Source: Sphaerisporangium sp. TRM90804
GTDB lineage: Bacteria > Actinomycetota > Actinomycetes > Streptosporangiales > Streptosporangiaceae
Reading direction: 5' to 3'
DNA length: 64,000 nucleotides
Assembly (NCBI RefSeq): GCF_029846175.1
Contig: NZ_JARWAC010000006.1
Location: 1 to 64,000 of the forward strand
Shown: piece by piece, positions 26,914-36,328 of the stretch
How positions within the stretch are numbered: position 1 is the stretch's first letter
Layout: each line of letters begins with the position of its first letter
Notes under the pieces: generated by a model
Databases searched by the model: none
What the model was told of the DNA's origin: nothing
Seen by the model: only the letters and a program-made list of their open reading frames with translations
Program-made: the position numbers and the translations under genes

Positions 26914-27452
26914 GGCAGCTCCCAGTCGAGCGTCGGGGGCAGGTAGCCCTCCAGGGTGAGCAGCCAGCGCTTGGACTCGACGCCGTCGCCGCCGCTGAAC
27001 CCGCCGAGGCCGTCGCCGGCGACGACGCGGTGGCACGGCACGATGACCGGCACGGGGTTGCCGCCCATGATCGAGCCGATGGCGCGGGCCGGCAGCCCCG
27101 CGCCGCTTTCGGCGGCCAGGCCGCCGTAGGTGGTCACCCGGCCGTATCGCACCGTCTCGTACAGGGTGCCGAGCACCCGCCGCTGCGCCGGGGTGAACAG
27201 CCGCCAGTCGACCGGGACGGTGAACGCCCGCAGCCGCCCGGCGAAGTAGGCGGCGAGCTCCTCCTCGACCCGGCCGGCCCACGCGCCGGCGTCCGCGCCG
27301 GCCTCCCCGGCGCCCGCGCCGAGGCGGGCGAGCATCCGGCGCCGCGTGGCCGGGGCGTCCCGGAAGTCGGTCGCCGCCACGCCGTCCGGGGTCACCGCCG
27401 CCACGAACCGGCCGAGCGGCGTCAGCACGCTTCCGAAGGCGACGTCTACCAT
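26910..27452 (-). CDS. ogt: Methylated-DNA-protein cysteine methyltransferase
   Basis: Suicide DNA repair enzyme that takes the alkyl group from O6-alkylguanine. 180 residues from ATG 27452; a GTG six codons earlier is also in frame. The C-terminal domain contains the active-site PCHRVV (Cys nucleophile) in GNPVPVIVPCHRVVAGDG, preceded by the helix RYGRVTTYGGLAAESG. The N-terminal domain is short and divergent. It overlaps miaA by four bases. Confidence 0.92.
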   Translation of the reverse strand: MVDVAFGSVLTPLGRFVAAVTPDGVAATDFRDAPATRRRMLARLGAGAGEAGADAGAWAGRVEEELAAYFAGRLRAFTVPVDWRLFTPAQRRVLGTLYETVRYGRVTTYGGLAAESGAGLPARAIGSIMGGNPVPVIVPCHRVVAGDGLGGFSGGDGVESKRWLLTLEGYLPPTLDWELP

Positions 27453-27532
27453 CCGATCATGTCCATCCACGAGCCGGTCGGGGGCCCGGCCGTCGCCGTG
27501 CCCATCCCCTCACCGTAACGACCCGCGCGGCC

Positions 27533-28255
27533 TCACGAGGCACCGCCGGGGTCCTGCCGCGTCCAGCGGGCCACCGGGTAGCCGACGCCGTAGGGCGCCT
27601 GGTGGTGGAGCAGCTGGCCCCGGAACGCCGGGGCGTCGGCCCCGCCCGCCGCGGCGGCGCCCGCCAGCACCTGGAACGCCGCCCGGCCGCCCACCCACAG
27701 CTCGTCCGCCTCGGCGGGGTCGAGCGCGGCCAGGGCCGGGACGTCCGCGGCGGCGAGCGCCGCCGTCAGCGCCGCGTCGTACGGGGCGGCGCGCGGGTGC
27801 AGGTAGCCCGGCGAGTGCGCGGCGAGCCGGGCCGAGCCGTCCCCCACGACCAGCAGCGCGACCCTCGGGGCGCGCCCGGCCAGCAAGGCGCCGAGCCGCA
27901 GGCACTCGCGCGTCGCAGCGTCGCACGGCACCGCCTCGTAGCCCGACGGGCACCCGGCCCCGGCGAGGTCGAGCAGCCAGCGGCCGACCGTCAGGGACAG
28001 CGGGAGCACGGGCGGCCCCTCCCCCACCCGCACGTCGGCGCCCCAGGGCGCGAACGTGCCGCCCGCGCCGGAGTCGTAGGACTCGGCGGTCTCGGCGCCG
28101 CCGACCACGAGCAGAGCGTCGGGCGCGGACCGGGTCAGGGAGCGCACGGCGCCGGCGCACGCCTCGCGCAGCCCGGCGAGCTCGGGCGCCGCCGCGCCGG
28201 CGAGCCGCGGCACGAGGAGCGGAGGGCAGGGGCAGACGGCCGCGGCGACGAGCAC
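27533..28255 (-). CDS. Class III extradiol dioxygenase LigB-like protein
   Basis: 240 residues from GTG 28255. The N-terminus AAAVCPCPPLLVPRLAG and VVGGAETAESYD, LLVVGDGSARLAAHSPGYLHP match the subunit B-like domain found in actinobacteria beside miaA/dapF. The family includes ring-cleaving dioxygenases and Memo-like proteins. The metal-ligand pattern here is incomplete to my eye, so enzyme activity is not certain. It probably heads the run with ogt, miaA and dapF (80-bp gap). Confidence 0.75.
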   Translation of the reverse strand: MLVAAAVCPCPPLLVPRLAGAAAPELAGLREACAGAVRSLTRSAPDALLVVGGAETAESYDSGAGGTFAPWGADVRVGEGPPVLPLSLTVGRWLLDLAGAGCPSGYEAVPCDAATRECLRLGALLAGRAPRVALLVVGDGSARLAAHSPGYLHPRAAPYDAALTAALAAADVPALAALDPAEADELWVGGRAAFQVLAGAAAAGGADAPAFRGQLLHHQAPYGVGYPVARWTRQDPGGAS

Positions 28256-28299
28256 AAGATCAGGCTAGCCGGGCCGGGACGCGCTCCCGACCAGACGGG

Positions 28300-28333
28300 C
28301 ACGGGCCCCGGAGCCGCGGCTCCGGGGCCCGTG
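28300..28333 (-). terminator. Hairpin downstream of the CAP-domain gene
   Basis: A perfect 16-bp stem (28300-28315 with 28318-28333) has only a 2-base nominal loop; it begins 22 bases after the CAP gene stop. Confidence 0.8.
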
Positions 28334-28354
28334 ACGATCGGGGCGGACCGGCGA

Positions 28355-29518
28355 TCAGGTGCCGCCGAAGTCCTGCGTCCACCAGGGGCCGCCGTTGCCC
28401 GTGTGCACGCCGACGCCGATGGCCTTCAGCTTGCAGTTCATGATGTTGGCGCGGTGCCCGGGGCTCTTCAGCCAGGCGTCGACGACGGCCTTGGGCGTCG
28501 CCTGTCCGCGGGCGATGTTCTCGGCGAAGCTCGACGACTGGTAGCCGGCCGCCTTGATGCGGTCCCACGGGGAGCGGCCGTCGGCCGAGGTGTGGTCGAA
28601 GTAGCCCTTGGCGGCCATGTCGTCGGAGTGGCCGCGCGCGGCCTTGCGCAGCTTCTCGTCGATGCGCAGCGCCCCGCAGCCCTCCTCGGCCCGCGCGACG
28701 TTCGTCAGGCGCGCCACCTCGTCCTCCAGGGTGACCAGGTTGGAGGAGCCGCCGGTCGGGGCGGACGGCGCCTTGGTCGGGGTCTTCGTCGGCTTGGCCG
28801 AGGGCTTGGTGCTCGGCTTGGCGCTCGGGGACGCCGTCGGCCTGCGGGTCGGCTTGCGCGTCGGCTTACGCGTCGGCTTGGCCGACGGCTTCGCGCTCGG
28901 CGTGGCCGAGGGCGTGGCGGACGGCTCGGTCGTCGGGAAGTCCAGCGACCGGTCTCCGGTCGCGCGCCCGGGGTTCGCGGCGCCCGGCGGGACGTACCCG
29001 GCGGGCCCGTCGGGACGCGGCCCGGTGCCGCCGACGGCGTCGGTGCCGGAGTTCTGCTTGTTCTTGGTGCTCTCGGAGTCGCGGACGGGCGCCTCGGAGT
29101 CCCCCTGCGGGGAGTCGGGCTGGGCGGCCGTGCCGCCGGAGCCGCCCGTGCCGCCGCCGGAGATGTCGGACGCGCCGCCACCCCCCGCCGAGCCGGTGTC
29201 ACCGGCCCCGGCGGCCTCCTCCTGGGAGGCGTCGTTCGGGTCCGACTCGGTCTCCTCCGCGGGAGCCTCCTCGGCGGGCTGCTCCTGCTGGTTCGCCTGC
29301 TGCTGCGTCGCCGTCTCCGGAGCGCCCGACTCGCCGCCCGTGAGCGCGATGACTCCACCGGCGGTCACGCCGGCCGCGAGCACCGCGGCGACCGCGCTGA
29401 TCACCAGGGTCCGCCGGCCGGAGCCAGGCCGGGACGGCGGCTCGGAGGCCAGGTATTCGGTGGGGAGCGGGGCGGACTCTTCGTAGCGATTCGGCGACTG
29501 ACGGTCGTGCCGACTCAT
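28355..29518 (-). CDS. Secreted or membrane-anchored CAP (SCP/PR1) domain protein
   Basis: 387 residues. A cytoplasmic N-terminus ends in RRTLVISAVAAVLAAGV, one transmembrane or signal segment (about 36-58). Residues about 62-250 are low complexity: Gln/Glu-rich, then Gly-rich, then a Lys-Pro-Thr/Ser array (KPTRKPTRKPTRRPT and similar) that looks like a wall-spanning linker. The C-terminal CAP domain (about 262-387) has the family's residues in HSDDMAAKGYFDH, FAENIARG and GHRANIMNCKLKAIGVGVH. Such domains are widespread in extracellular bacterial proteins with unknown targets. Confidence 0.88.
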   Translation of the reverse strand: MSRHDRQSPNRYEESAPLPTEYLASEPPSRPGSGRRTLVISAVAAVLAAGVTAGGVIALTGGESGAPETATQQQANQQEQPAEEAPAEETESDPNDASQEEAAGAGDTGSAGGGGASDISGGGTGGSGGTAAQPDSPQGDSEAPVRDSESTKNKQNSGTDAVGGTGPRPDGPAGYVPPGAANPGRATGDRSLDFPTTEPSATPSATPSAKPSAKPTRKPTRKPTRRPTASPSAKPSTKPSAKPTKTPTKAPSAPTGGSSNLVTLEDEVARLTNVARAEEGCGALRIDEKLRKAARGHSDDMAAKGYFDHTSADGRSPWDRIKAAGYQSSSFAENIARGQATPKAVVDAWLKSPGHRANIMNCKLKAIGVGVHTGNGGPWWTQDFGGT

Positions 29519-29661
29519 GTAGGTAACTCCTGCGGCCTATCGGGGGAGAAAGCACACCGGCTTCCGCGAGTGGTCGTCACACTAGCCCCAGGAAGTCGAT
29601 TACCGCACCTCAATCACGGAAGAATCACGACTTGTCATCCATTGGACCGATCTCATCTCGA

Positions 29662-30333
29662 ATGGCGGCCGCCCTCGGCGGGGTGACCGTCGTCGCCCTC
29701 GCGGGCGGACTGTGGATCACCGTCGGAACCGCACCCCTCGCGGCGCGATCGCCTGCCGCGAAGGGGAATGCGGGCCCCGGCGCGCCGCACGCCGCCTCCC
29801 CCGTTCCCGTCCTTCCGGGCACGCCCCCGGCCGCCCTTCCCTGGCCGGAGTCACCGGCCGGCGGAGGAGAAATCTCACGAGCCGATCGCCGGCCTCAGGC
29901 ACCCTCCCTGGCGCCGGTACGGCCTTCCGGGCGCCCGTGGTCGGGGTTCGTCCCCGCGCCCGGCCCGACCGCCCGGCGAGACGCGGCCGTCCCCGGCCCC
30001 GGTTCGACCGGCGTCACGCCGCACCGCGGCCAGAGGGCACCGTCGGCCGCCACGGCTCCCCGCACGCGGCGACCGCGCCCACCGGGGCCGACGGGACGTC
30101 CAGCGCCGCCCAGGGCGCGTGTCGGGCTGCCGCCCCGAGCACGTGTGGGGCTGCCGCCGCGGCCCTCGCCGTCCGCGCCCGGGCCGTCTCCATCACGGCC
30201 GTGGCCCGCGCCGCGACGACCGGCGCCCCCGGCGGACCCGCCGAACCCGGCCGTCGACCACTGCGCGAGGTTCACGGACTTCCGCCGCGCCTACTGCGAG
30301 CGGCTCGTCAGGGAGCACCCGGCCCTGCGCTGA
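29662..30333 (+). CDS. Pro-rich secreted protein of unknown function
   Basis: 223 residues from ATG 29662 (a TTG at 29632 is also in frame). The N-terminus AAALGGVTVVALAGGLWIT is a signal or anchor segment. The middle is Pro/Arg/Ser-rich disordered sequence with an exact repeat RARVGLPPRARVGLPPR. The C-terminus ends DHCARFTDFRRAYCERLV, two Cys in a short amphipathic helix that looks like the only conserved part. It is divergent from the CAP gene and convergent with miaB. No family recognised. Confidence 0.55.
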   Translation: MAAALGGVTVVALAGGLWITVGTAPLAARSPAAKGNAGPGAPHAASPVPVLPGTPPAALPWPESPAGGGEISRADRRPQAPSLAPVRPSGRPWSGFVPAPGPTARRDAAVPGPGSTGVTPHRGQRAPSAATAPRTRRPRPPGPTGRPAPPRARVGLPPRARVGLPPRPSPSAPGPSPSRPWPAPRRPAPPADPPNPAVDHCARFTDFRRAYCERLVREHPALR

Positions 30334-30354
30334 CCCGCCACGAGGCGGTCTGTC

Positions 30355-30386
30355 ACGGCGCCCGCCCATCGTCCACGTGGCGCCGT
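30355..30386 (+). terminator. Hairpin between the Pro-rich secreted protein gene and miaB
   Basis: Stem ACGGCGCC (30355-30362) pairs with GGCGCCGT (30379-30386), loop 16 bases, followed by CTCTTTC. It lies between convergent genes. Confidence 0.55.
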
Positions 30387-30429
30387 CTCTTTCGCCACGC
30401 CTCGGCGCCGCGCGCGCCGCGGGGGGCCC

Positions 30430-31929
30430 TCAGGAGCGGCGCAGGGACGGCATGCCGAGGGACACCGTGCCGGGGGCGCCTGCGGCGGCGCCGAGAGCGG
30501 GGCCGCAGGCGGCGCTCTCCCTGGCCTCCCAGGCGTCGCCCGCCCTGGTGCGGCGGACGGCCAGCGCGGGGCCGTCGGCCACCAGGTGGTGCGGGGCCGC
30601 GTAGGTGACCTCGACGGTCGCCATGTCGCCCGGCCTGGGCGGTGCGGCGGCGGGGTCGCCGGCCACCGCCGGCACGAAGTGCACCAGGCGGTTGTCGGGG
30701 GCGCGGCCGGACATGCGGTGCGTGGCGCCGTCCTTGCGGCCCTCGCCCTCGGCCACCAGCACCTCAAGGGTGCGGCCGACCTGCGCCTTGTTCTCCTCCC
30801 AGGAGATCTCGGTCTGCAGGGCCACCAGCCGCTCGTACCGCTCCTGGACGACCTCCTTGGGCACCTGGCCCTCCATGGTGGCCGCGGGCGTGCCGGGCCT
30901 GATGGAGTACTGGAAGGTGAAGGCGTTCGCGAAGCGCGACCGCCGCACGACCTCCAGCGTGCCCTGGAAGTCCTCCTCGGTCTCGCCGGGGAAGCCGACG
31001 ATGATGTCGGTGGAGATGGCGGCGTCGGGCATGGCCGCGCGCACCCGCTCGATGATGCCGAGGTAGCGCTCGGCGCGGTAGGAGCGGCGCATGGCCTTCA
31101 GCACGCGGTCGGAGCCCGACTGCAGGGGCATGTGGAGCTGGTGCATGACGTTCGGCGTCTCGGCCATGGCGGCGATGACGTCGTCGGTGAACGCGGCCGG
31201 GTGCGGCGAGGTGAAACGCACGCGCTCCAGGCCGGGCACGTCGCCGCAGGCGCGCAGCAGCTTGCCGAAGGCCAGCCGGTCGCCGAACTCCACCCCGTAG
31301 GTGTTGACGTTCTGCCCGAGAAGCGTCACCTCAAGGACGCCGAGCTCGACCAGCGAGCGCACCTCGCCCAGGACGTCGCCAGGGCGGCGGTCCTTCTCCT
31401 TGCCGCGCAGGGCCGGGACGATGCAGAAGGTGCACGTGTTGTTGCACCCGACCGAGATCGACACCCAGGCGGCGTAGGGGGACTCGCGCTTGGTCGGCAG
31501 CGTGCTGGGGAAGACCTCCAGCGACTCCTTGATCTCGACCTGGGCCTCGCGCGCGACGCGGGCGCGCTCCAGCAGCACGGGCAGCGAGCCGATGTTGTGC
31601 GTGCCGAAGACGACGTCGACCCAGGGCGCCTTCCTGACGATCTCGCCCTGGTCTTTCTGCGCCAGGCAGCCGCCGACGGCGATCTGCATGTCGGGGTTGC
31701 CGACCTTGGCGGGGCGCAGGTGGCCCAGGTTGCCGTACAGCCTGTTGTCGGCGTTCTCGCGCACCGCGCAGGTGTTGAACACGACGACGTCGGCGGTGCC
31801 GCCGTCGGGCGCGCGGACGTAGCCGGCGTCCTCAAGCAGGCCCGAGAGGCGCTCGGAGTCGTGGACGTTCATCTGGCACCCGTACGTGATGACCTCGTAC
31901 GTGCGGGCGCGCTCATCAATGACAGTCAT
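30430..31929 (-). CDS. miaB: tRNA-2-methylthio-N6-dimethylallyladenosine synthase
   Basis: A radical-SAM enzyme that adds the methylthio group to i6A37 made by MiaA. 499 residues: N-terminal MTTase domain ([40 protein letters not shown]) with its three Cys; radical-SAM core with [30 protein letters not shown]-terminal TRAM domain (about 370-440). It extends about 40 residues past the TRAM domain with a variable Ala/Gly tail. A related methylthiotransferase, rimO, is at the right edge of the window. Confidence 0.96.
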   Translation of the reverse strand: MTVIDERARTYEVITYGCQMNVHDSERLSGLLEDAGYVRAPDGGTADVVVFNTCAVRENADNRLYGNLGHLRPAKVGNPDMQIAVGGCLAQKDQGEIVRKAPWVDVVFGTHNIGSLPVLLERARVAREAQVEIKESLEVFPSTLPTKRESPYAAWVSISVGCNNTCTFCIVPALRGKEKDRRPGDVLGEVRSLVELGVLEVTLLGQNVNTYGVEFGDRLAFGKLLRACGDVPGLERVRFTSPHPAAFTDDVIAAMAETPNVMHQLHMPLQSGSDRVLKAMRRSYRAERYLGIIERVRAAMPDAAISTDIIVGFPGETEEDFQGTLEVVRRSRFANAFTFQYSIRPGTPAATMEGQVPKEVVQERYERLVALQTEISWEENKAQVGRTLEVLVAEGEGRKDGATHRMSGRAPDNRLVHFVPAVAGDPAAAPPRPGDMATVEVTYAAPHHLVADGPALAVRRTRAGDAWEARESAACGPALGAAAGAPGTVSLGMPSLRRS

Positions 31930-32070
31930 CTCACCGACAAGCGTAGGCGTTCCGCGCCGCCCGTCGAACGCCGCTCCCGCGCACGGCGCCGCCGCCCGCC
32001 CCCAAGGGCTGGAGCAGGAGCGCGAACGATGCCGTGACCAGGCCGTGATGGGATCGGTACCGCCTGGTTA

Positions 32071-32106
32071 GTGACCAGCGTCTTCGACCACCTACGTTGT
32101 GCAGCA
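32071..32106 (+). promoter_or_regulatory. Putative leaderless promoter of gluABCD
   Basis: A -10 box TACGTT (32093-32098) lies 7 bases before the gluA ATG, so transcription would start at or next to the start codon. GTGACC (32071-32076) with a 16-bp spacer may be the -35. There is no Shine-Dalgarno before the ATG, which fits leaderless translation. Confidence 0.45.
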
Positions 32107-32861
32107 TGACGGAGAACGGGGACGCGACTCCTCTCGTCAGAGTCGAGAACGTCAATAAGAACTTCGGTGCCCTGCATGTGCTCAGGGACATCAACCTGAC
32201 GGTCTCCCGAGGCGAGGTCGTCGTGGTGATCGGCCCTTCGGGGGGCGGCAAGTCGACGCTGTGCCGGGCCATCAACAGGCTCGAGACCATCGACTCGGGA
32301 ACCATCACCTTCGACGGGCAACCACTCGCGGCCGAGGGCAAGGCGCTGGCGCGCCTGCGGTCCGACGTGGGCATGGTTTTCCAGTCCTTCAACCTGTTCG
32401 CCCACAAGACGATCCTGGAGAACGTCACACTGGGCCCCATCAGGGTGCGCGGCCACTCGCGCGAGAAGGCTGAGAAGAGGGGCATGGAGCTGCTCGAACG
32501 GGTCGGCATCGCCACCCAGGCCGACAAGTACCCGGCCCAGCTCTCCGGGGGGCAGCAGCAGCGCACGGCCATCGCACGCGCGCTGGCGATGGACCCGAAG
32601 ATGATCCTCTTCGACGAGCCGACCTCCGCCCTGGACCCCGAGATGGTCCAGGAGGTGCTCGATGTCATGATCGGGCTCGCCCGCGAGGGCATGACGATGG
32701 TGGTCGTCACCCACGAGATGGGCTTCGCCCGGCGGGCCGCCCACCGCGTCGTGTTCATGTCCGAGGGGCAGATCGTCGAGGAGAACACCCCCGACGAGTT
32801 CTTCACCAACGCCCGCACCGACAGGGCCAAGGACTTCCTGTCCAAGATCCTGACGCACTGA
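32106..32861 (+). CDS. gluA: Glutamate/amino-acid ABC transporter ATP-binding protein
   Basis: The ATPase of a polar amino-acid importer. 251 residues with Walker [11 protein letters not shown]-loop VFQSFNLF, signature LSGGQQQR, Walker [15 protein letters not shown] and switch His in [13 protein letters not shown]. It belongs to the HisP/GlnQ/GluA subfamily. First gene of the operon gluA-gluB-gluC-gluD. ATG 32106 is chosen over the upstream TTG 32097. Confidence 0.95.
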   Translation: MTENGDATPLVRVENVNKNFGALHVLRDINLTVSRGEVVVVIGPSGGGKSTLCRAINRLETIDSGTITFDGQPLAAEGKALARLRSDVGMVFQSFNLFAHKTILENVTLGPIRVRGHSREKAEKRGMELLERVGIATQADKYPAQLSGGQQQRTAIARALAMDPKMILFDEPTSALDPEMVQEVLDVMIGLAREGMTMVVVTHEMGFARRAAHRVVFMSEGQIVEENTPDEFFTNARTDRAKDFLSKILTH

Positions 32862-32908
32862 TCCGCCGCGCCGGCACTCGACCGCTCGTCACGAAGAAAG
32901 GGATACAA

Positions 32909-33766
32909 ATGCGTTCACGACAGATCGGGGCGACCCTCCTGTCTGCCGCGGCACTGGTCGGCAGCCTCGCCGCCTGCGGCGGCGGCGAAGCCACAACCGT
33001 CCTGCAGAAGGCGACGAACGACAAGAAGCTGACGATCGGCGTCAAGTACGACCAGCCCGGCATGGGCCTGAAGAAGCCCGACGGCACCGTCGAGGGCTTC
33101 GACGTGGACGTTGCCAAGTACATCGCCAAGGAGCTCGGCGTCGAGGAGTCCGGCATCACCTGGAAGGAAGCCCGCTCCGCCAACCGCGAGACCTTCCTCC
33201 AGCAGGGCCAGGTCGACCTCATCGTCGCCACGTACTCCATCACCGAGGCGCGCAAGCCGAAGGTCACCTTCGCCGGGCCGTTCTACGTCGCCCACCAGGA
33301 CACCCTGGTGCGCGCCGACGACACCTCGATCACCTCGCTCGACAGCCTCAAGGGCAAGCGCATCTGCCAGGTGACCGGCTCGAACTCCTGGAAGAACATC
33401 GCCGAGGGCACCAACCTGCAGAGCAAGAAGATCGACGTGACGCTGGTCGCGGCCGGCGCCTACGACGAGTGCATCACCAAGCTCAAGGGTGACGCCCTGG
33501 ACGCCGTGACCACCGACGACATGATCCTCGCCGGGTACGCCAAGCGCGAGGGCAGCTCCCTGAAGGTCACCGGCGCGCCGTTCACCGACGAGAAGTACGG
33601 CGTCGGCCTGAAGAAGGGCGACAAGGAGACCTGCGAGGCCGTCAACAAGGCGATCACCAAGATGTACAGCGACGGCACCATCAAGACCCTGTTCGACAAG
33701 CACTTCAGCGGAACCGGTCTTAACTTCACCGCCACCGCCGCGCCCCCCGCGGAGGGCTGCGCCTGA
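32909..33766 (+). CDS. gluB: Glutamate-binding lipoprotein
   Basis: 285 residues. The signal peptide ends in GSLAAC (lipobox), giving a lipid-anchored binding protein. The SBP family 3 fold is seen in LTIGVKYDQPGMGLKKPDG, VEGFDVDVAKYIAKELG, and SITEARKPKVTFAGPFYVAHQDTLV. Two Cys (ICQVTGSNS and AYDECITK) and a third (KETCEAV) may form disulfides. An SD-like AAAGGGA lies before ATG 32909. A hairpin follows the gene. Confidence 0.93.
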   Translation: MRSRQIGATLLSAAALVGSLAACGGGEATTVLQKATNDKKLTIGVKYDQPGMGLKKPDGTVEGFDVDVAKYIAKELGVEESGITWKEARSANRETFLQQGQVDLIVATYSITEARKPKVTFAGPFYVAHQDTLVRADDTSITSLDSLKGKRICQVTGSNSWKNIAEGTNLQSKKIDVTLVAAGAYDECITKLKGDALDAVTTDDMILAGYAKREGSSLKVTGAPFTDEKYGVGLKKGDKETCEAVNKAITKMYSDGTIKTLFDKHFSGTGLNFTATAAPPAEGCA

Positions 33767-33777
33767 GTCCCTTCCCG

Positions 33778-33804
33778 GCGCCGGTGAGGTCCCCTCACCG
33801 GCGC
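33778..33804 (+). promoter_or_regulatory. Intra-operon hairpin between gluB and gluC
   Basis: A perfect 12-bp stem GCGCCGGTGAGG/CCTCACCGGCGC with a 3-base loop starts 11 bases after the gluB stop. Hairpins in this place commonly reduce read-through or protect the upstream mRNA, so that binding protein is made in excess of the permeases. No T-tract follows. Confidence 0.6.
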
Positions 33805-33826
33805 TCCTCATATCCGGTGGAGACCG

Positions 33827-34510
33827 ATGGAATCCCTGCTCGACTTCGGCCCGCTCGCCGAGGAGTTCACCACCATCCTGGCGGGCTTCTGGGCGACGGT
33901 CCGCCTCAGCGCCATGAGCGCGCTCCTGGCGCTACTCCTGGGCACGATCCTGGTGGCGATGCGGGTGTCGCCCACCCCGGTGCTGCGCAGCGTGGGGACG
34001 GCCTACGTCAACGTCCTGCGCAACACCCCGCTGACGCTGGTGCTGCTGCTGTCGGCGCTCGGGCTGAGCGACACGCTCCAGCTCACCTTCTCCCGCGACC
34101 CGGGCGTCAACTACTACTGGTGGGCCACGCTCGGGCTGTCGGCGTACACCGCGGCGTTCGTCTGTGAGGCGCTGCGGTCGGGCGTCAACACCGTGCCGCC
34201 GGGGCAGGCCGAGGCCGCCCGGGCCATCGGGCTCACCTTCACGCAGACCCTGCGGCTCGTGGTGCTGCCGCAGGCGTTCCGCTCGGTGATCGCCCCGCTG
34301 GGCAGCATCCTCATCGCGCTCATCAAGAACACCACGATCGTCATCGTGGCCGGCTACATCGAGGCGTCATCGGTGATGAAGCAGATGTTCGACGACTACG
34401 GCGGCACGCTGCCGATCTTCCTCGGGTTCGCGCTCGGCTACATGGTGCTCACCCTGCCCACCGGCTTCTTCTTCGGCTGGCTGGCCAAGCGCATGGCGGT
34501 GGTCCGGTGA
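33827..34510 (+). CDS. gluC: Glutamate ABC transporter permease GluC
   Basis: 227 residues with about five transmembrane helices. The HisM-type pattern is seen in ILAGFWATVRLSAMSALLALLLG, YVNVLRNTPLTLVLLL and the EAA loop EALRSGVNTVPPGQAEAARAIGLT. GGAG lies upstream of ATG 33827. The stop overlaps the gluD GTG by four bases. Confidence 0.93.
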   Translation: MESLLDFGPLAEEFTTILAGFWATVRLSAMSALLALLLGTILVAMRVSPTPVLRSVGTAYVNVLRNTPLTLVLLLSALGLSDTLQLTFSRDPGVNYYWWATLGLSAYTAAFVCEALRSGVNTVPPGQAEAARAIGLTFTQTLRLVVLPQAFRSVIAPLGSILIALIKNTTIVIVAGYIEASSVMKQMFDDYGGTLPIFLGFALGYMVLTLPTGFFFGWLAKRMAVVR

Positions 34511-35382
34511 GCGCCAGCGTCCTGTACGACGTCCCCGGCCCCCGGGCGCGTCTGCGCAACAACATCCTGACCCTGGTCTCGTTCGTCCTGGTCCTGGCCG
34601 TCGCCTACGTGCTGATCAAGGGGCTGGCCGACAAGGGGCAGTTCGACGCCAAGATGTGGACGCCGTTCCTCGAGGCGGACGTCTGGAAGAACCAGATCCT
34701 CACCGGCCTGATCGCCACGCTCCAGGCCGCGGCGCTCTCGGCCGTCCTGGCGCTGCTGTTCGGCGTCGTGTTCGGGCTGGGCAGGCTCTCCGACCGCGCG
34801 TGGATCCGCGTGCCGGCCGGGGCGGTCGTGGAGTTCTTCCGCGCCATCCCGCTGCTGCTGCTGATCTTCTTCGTGCAGGCGTTCCCCGCGACCGCCAGCG
34901 GCTACACGGTCAACGTGCCGGCGTTCGCCGCCGTCGTGATCGGCCTCACCCTGTACAACGGCTCGGTGCTCGCCGAGATCTTCCGGGCGGGCGTGCTCGC
35001 GGTGCCGCGCGGGCAGGCCGAGGCGGGTTACGCGCTCGGGCTGCGCAAGGGCGGCGTGATGCGCCTGATCCTGCTGCCGCAGGCCACGACCGCGATGATG
35101 CCGGCGATCGTCAGCCAGATGGTCGTGCTGCTCAAGGACACCGCGCTCGGCTGGGTGATCGCCTACGAGGAGCTGCTGAACTTCGGGCTCAAGCAGATCC
35201 CGGCCAACTTCGGCAACCTCATCCCCAGCGCCATCGTCATCTCGGTGGTGTACATCGCGATCAACATGGTGCTCAGCTACGTCGCCACCGTCCTGGAGCG
35301 GCGGAGCAGGCGCAGCAACCGGACGACCGCGGCCCCGGTGCAGGCGCCCACCGCGGTGGGGGTCGGCGCCGGCGGAGCGTAA
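34507..35382 (+). CDS. gluD: Glutamate ABC transporter permease GluD
   Basis: 291 residues from GTG 34507. Membrane helices include a first one at LTLVSFVLVLAVAYVLI; the EAA loop is EIFRAGVLAVPRGQAEAGYALGL. Pairs with GluC to form the channel. The C-terminus is a basic, Thr/Gly-rich tail. Last gene of the operon by tight coupling. Confidence 0.93.
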   Translation: MSASVLYDVPGPRARLRNNILTLVSFVLVLAVAYVLIKGLADKGQFDAKMWTPFLEADVWKNQILTGLIATLQAAALSAVLALLFGVVFGLGRLSDRAWIRVPAGAVVEFFRAIPLLLLIFFVQAFPATASGYTVNVPAFAAVVIGLTLYNGSVLAEIFRAGVLAVPRGQAEAGYALGLRKGGVMRLILLPQATTAMMPAIVSQMVVLLKDTALGWVIAYEELLNFGLKQIPANFGNLIPSAIVISVVYIAINMVLSYVATVLERRSRRSNRTTAAPVQAPTAVGVGAGGA

Positions 35383-35435
35383 AGCTTCGCCTTGTTCCCG
35401 GGCGGGAGGCGCGCCGGGCGGCTGTAATGCTGCGA

Positions 35436-36290
35436 ATGAGCAGCACGCCGCCCGTCGCGCCCCCGCCCTTCGCACGCCCGGCGGGGCGCGTACGGGCGCG
35501 GCTCGCCGCGGCGGCGCTGGCGCTGGCCGCCGCGACGGCCGCGCCGGGGTGCGGTCAGGCCCCCGCCCTGGCCGTCGGCGTACGGCCCGACCGCCCGGGG
35601 CTGGCCGAGCGCACTCCGGGCGGCGGCTACCGGGGGTTCGAGATCGCGATCGCGGGCTACGTGGCCAGACGGCTCGGCTACCGCGACGACCAGGTCAGGT
35701 ACGTCGACCTCGGGCGCCCGGCGGCCTCCGGGCAGGGCCGGCCCGACCTCGTCATGGGCACGCCCTCGGCCGGCCGGGGGACGCTCGCCGGGAGCGCCAC
35801 CGTCTCCCGGCCCTACCTGGTGTCCGGGCAGGACATCCTGGCGGCGTCCGGAGACCTGTCGATCCGGGCCGTGGGCGATCTCACCCAGAAGCGGGTGTGC
35901 AGCTCCTCCCCGGGCCCGCTGGTCGCCCGGTTCGGCACGGCCTGGCAGCGCGTCTTCATGATCAGCTCGAACGCCGAGGACTGCGTCCGGATGCTCGCCG
36001 CCCGGCGGGTCCAGGCCGTCACCGACGACGCCGCCGTGCTCGCCGGTCTCGCCGCCGCGTGGCCGGGACGCTTCCGCCTCGTCGGATCCCCGTTCACCCG
36101 CGACAGCCACGCGATCGGCCTGGGCCGGGGCGGCGACGACCTGCGCGGGCGGGTCGACGACGCCCTGCGCGCGATGTTCGAGGACGGCACCTGGCGTGGC
36201 GCCATGATCGACCACCTCGGTTCGCTGGCGGCGAACCACCCGTCCCCGCCGGACTCCGCGTACCACACCACACCACCATCGCCGCGGTAG
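35436..36290 (+). CDS. Orphan amino-acid-binding-like lipoprotein
   Basis: 284 residues from ATG 35436. TGTAAT sits 7 bases before this ATG, so it may be leaderless; ATG 35427 is in frame too. The signal segment ends in TAAPGC (lipobox-like). The body is a divergent SBP family 3 protein: LAVGVRPDRPGL, YRGFEIAIAGYVARRLGY, VSRPYLVSGQDIL, VQAVTDDAAVLAG, RDSHAIGLGRG. It resembles GluB in outline but is Arg/Gly-rich and lacks the usual SITEAR segment. It lies just after gluABCD yet seems to have its own promoter; it could be an accessory binding protein or a sensor. Confidence 0.75.
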   Translation: MSSTPPVAPPPFARPAGRVRARLAAAALALAAATAAPGCGQAPALAVGVRPDRPGLAERTPGGGYRGFEIAIAGYVARRLGYRDDQVRYVDLGRPAASGQGRPDLVMGTPSAGRGTLAGSATVSRPYLVSGQDILAASGDLSIRAVGDLTQKRVCSSSPGPLVARFGTAWQRVFMISSNAEDCVRMLAARRVQAVTDDAAVLAGLAAAWPGRFRLVGSPFTRDSHAIGLGRGGDDLRGRVDDALRAMFEDGTWRGAMIDHLGSLAANHPSPPDSAYHTTPPSPR

Positions 36291-36328
36291 CGCCCACACG
36301 CCGGAGGGTTTTCCGGCAGGATGCCGCT

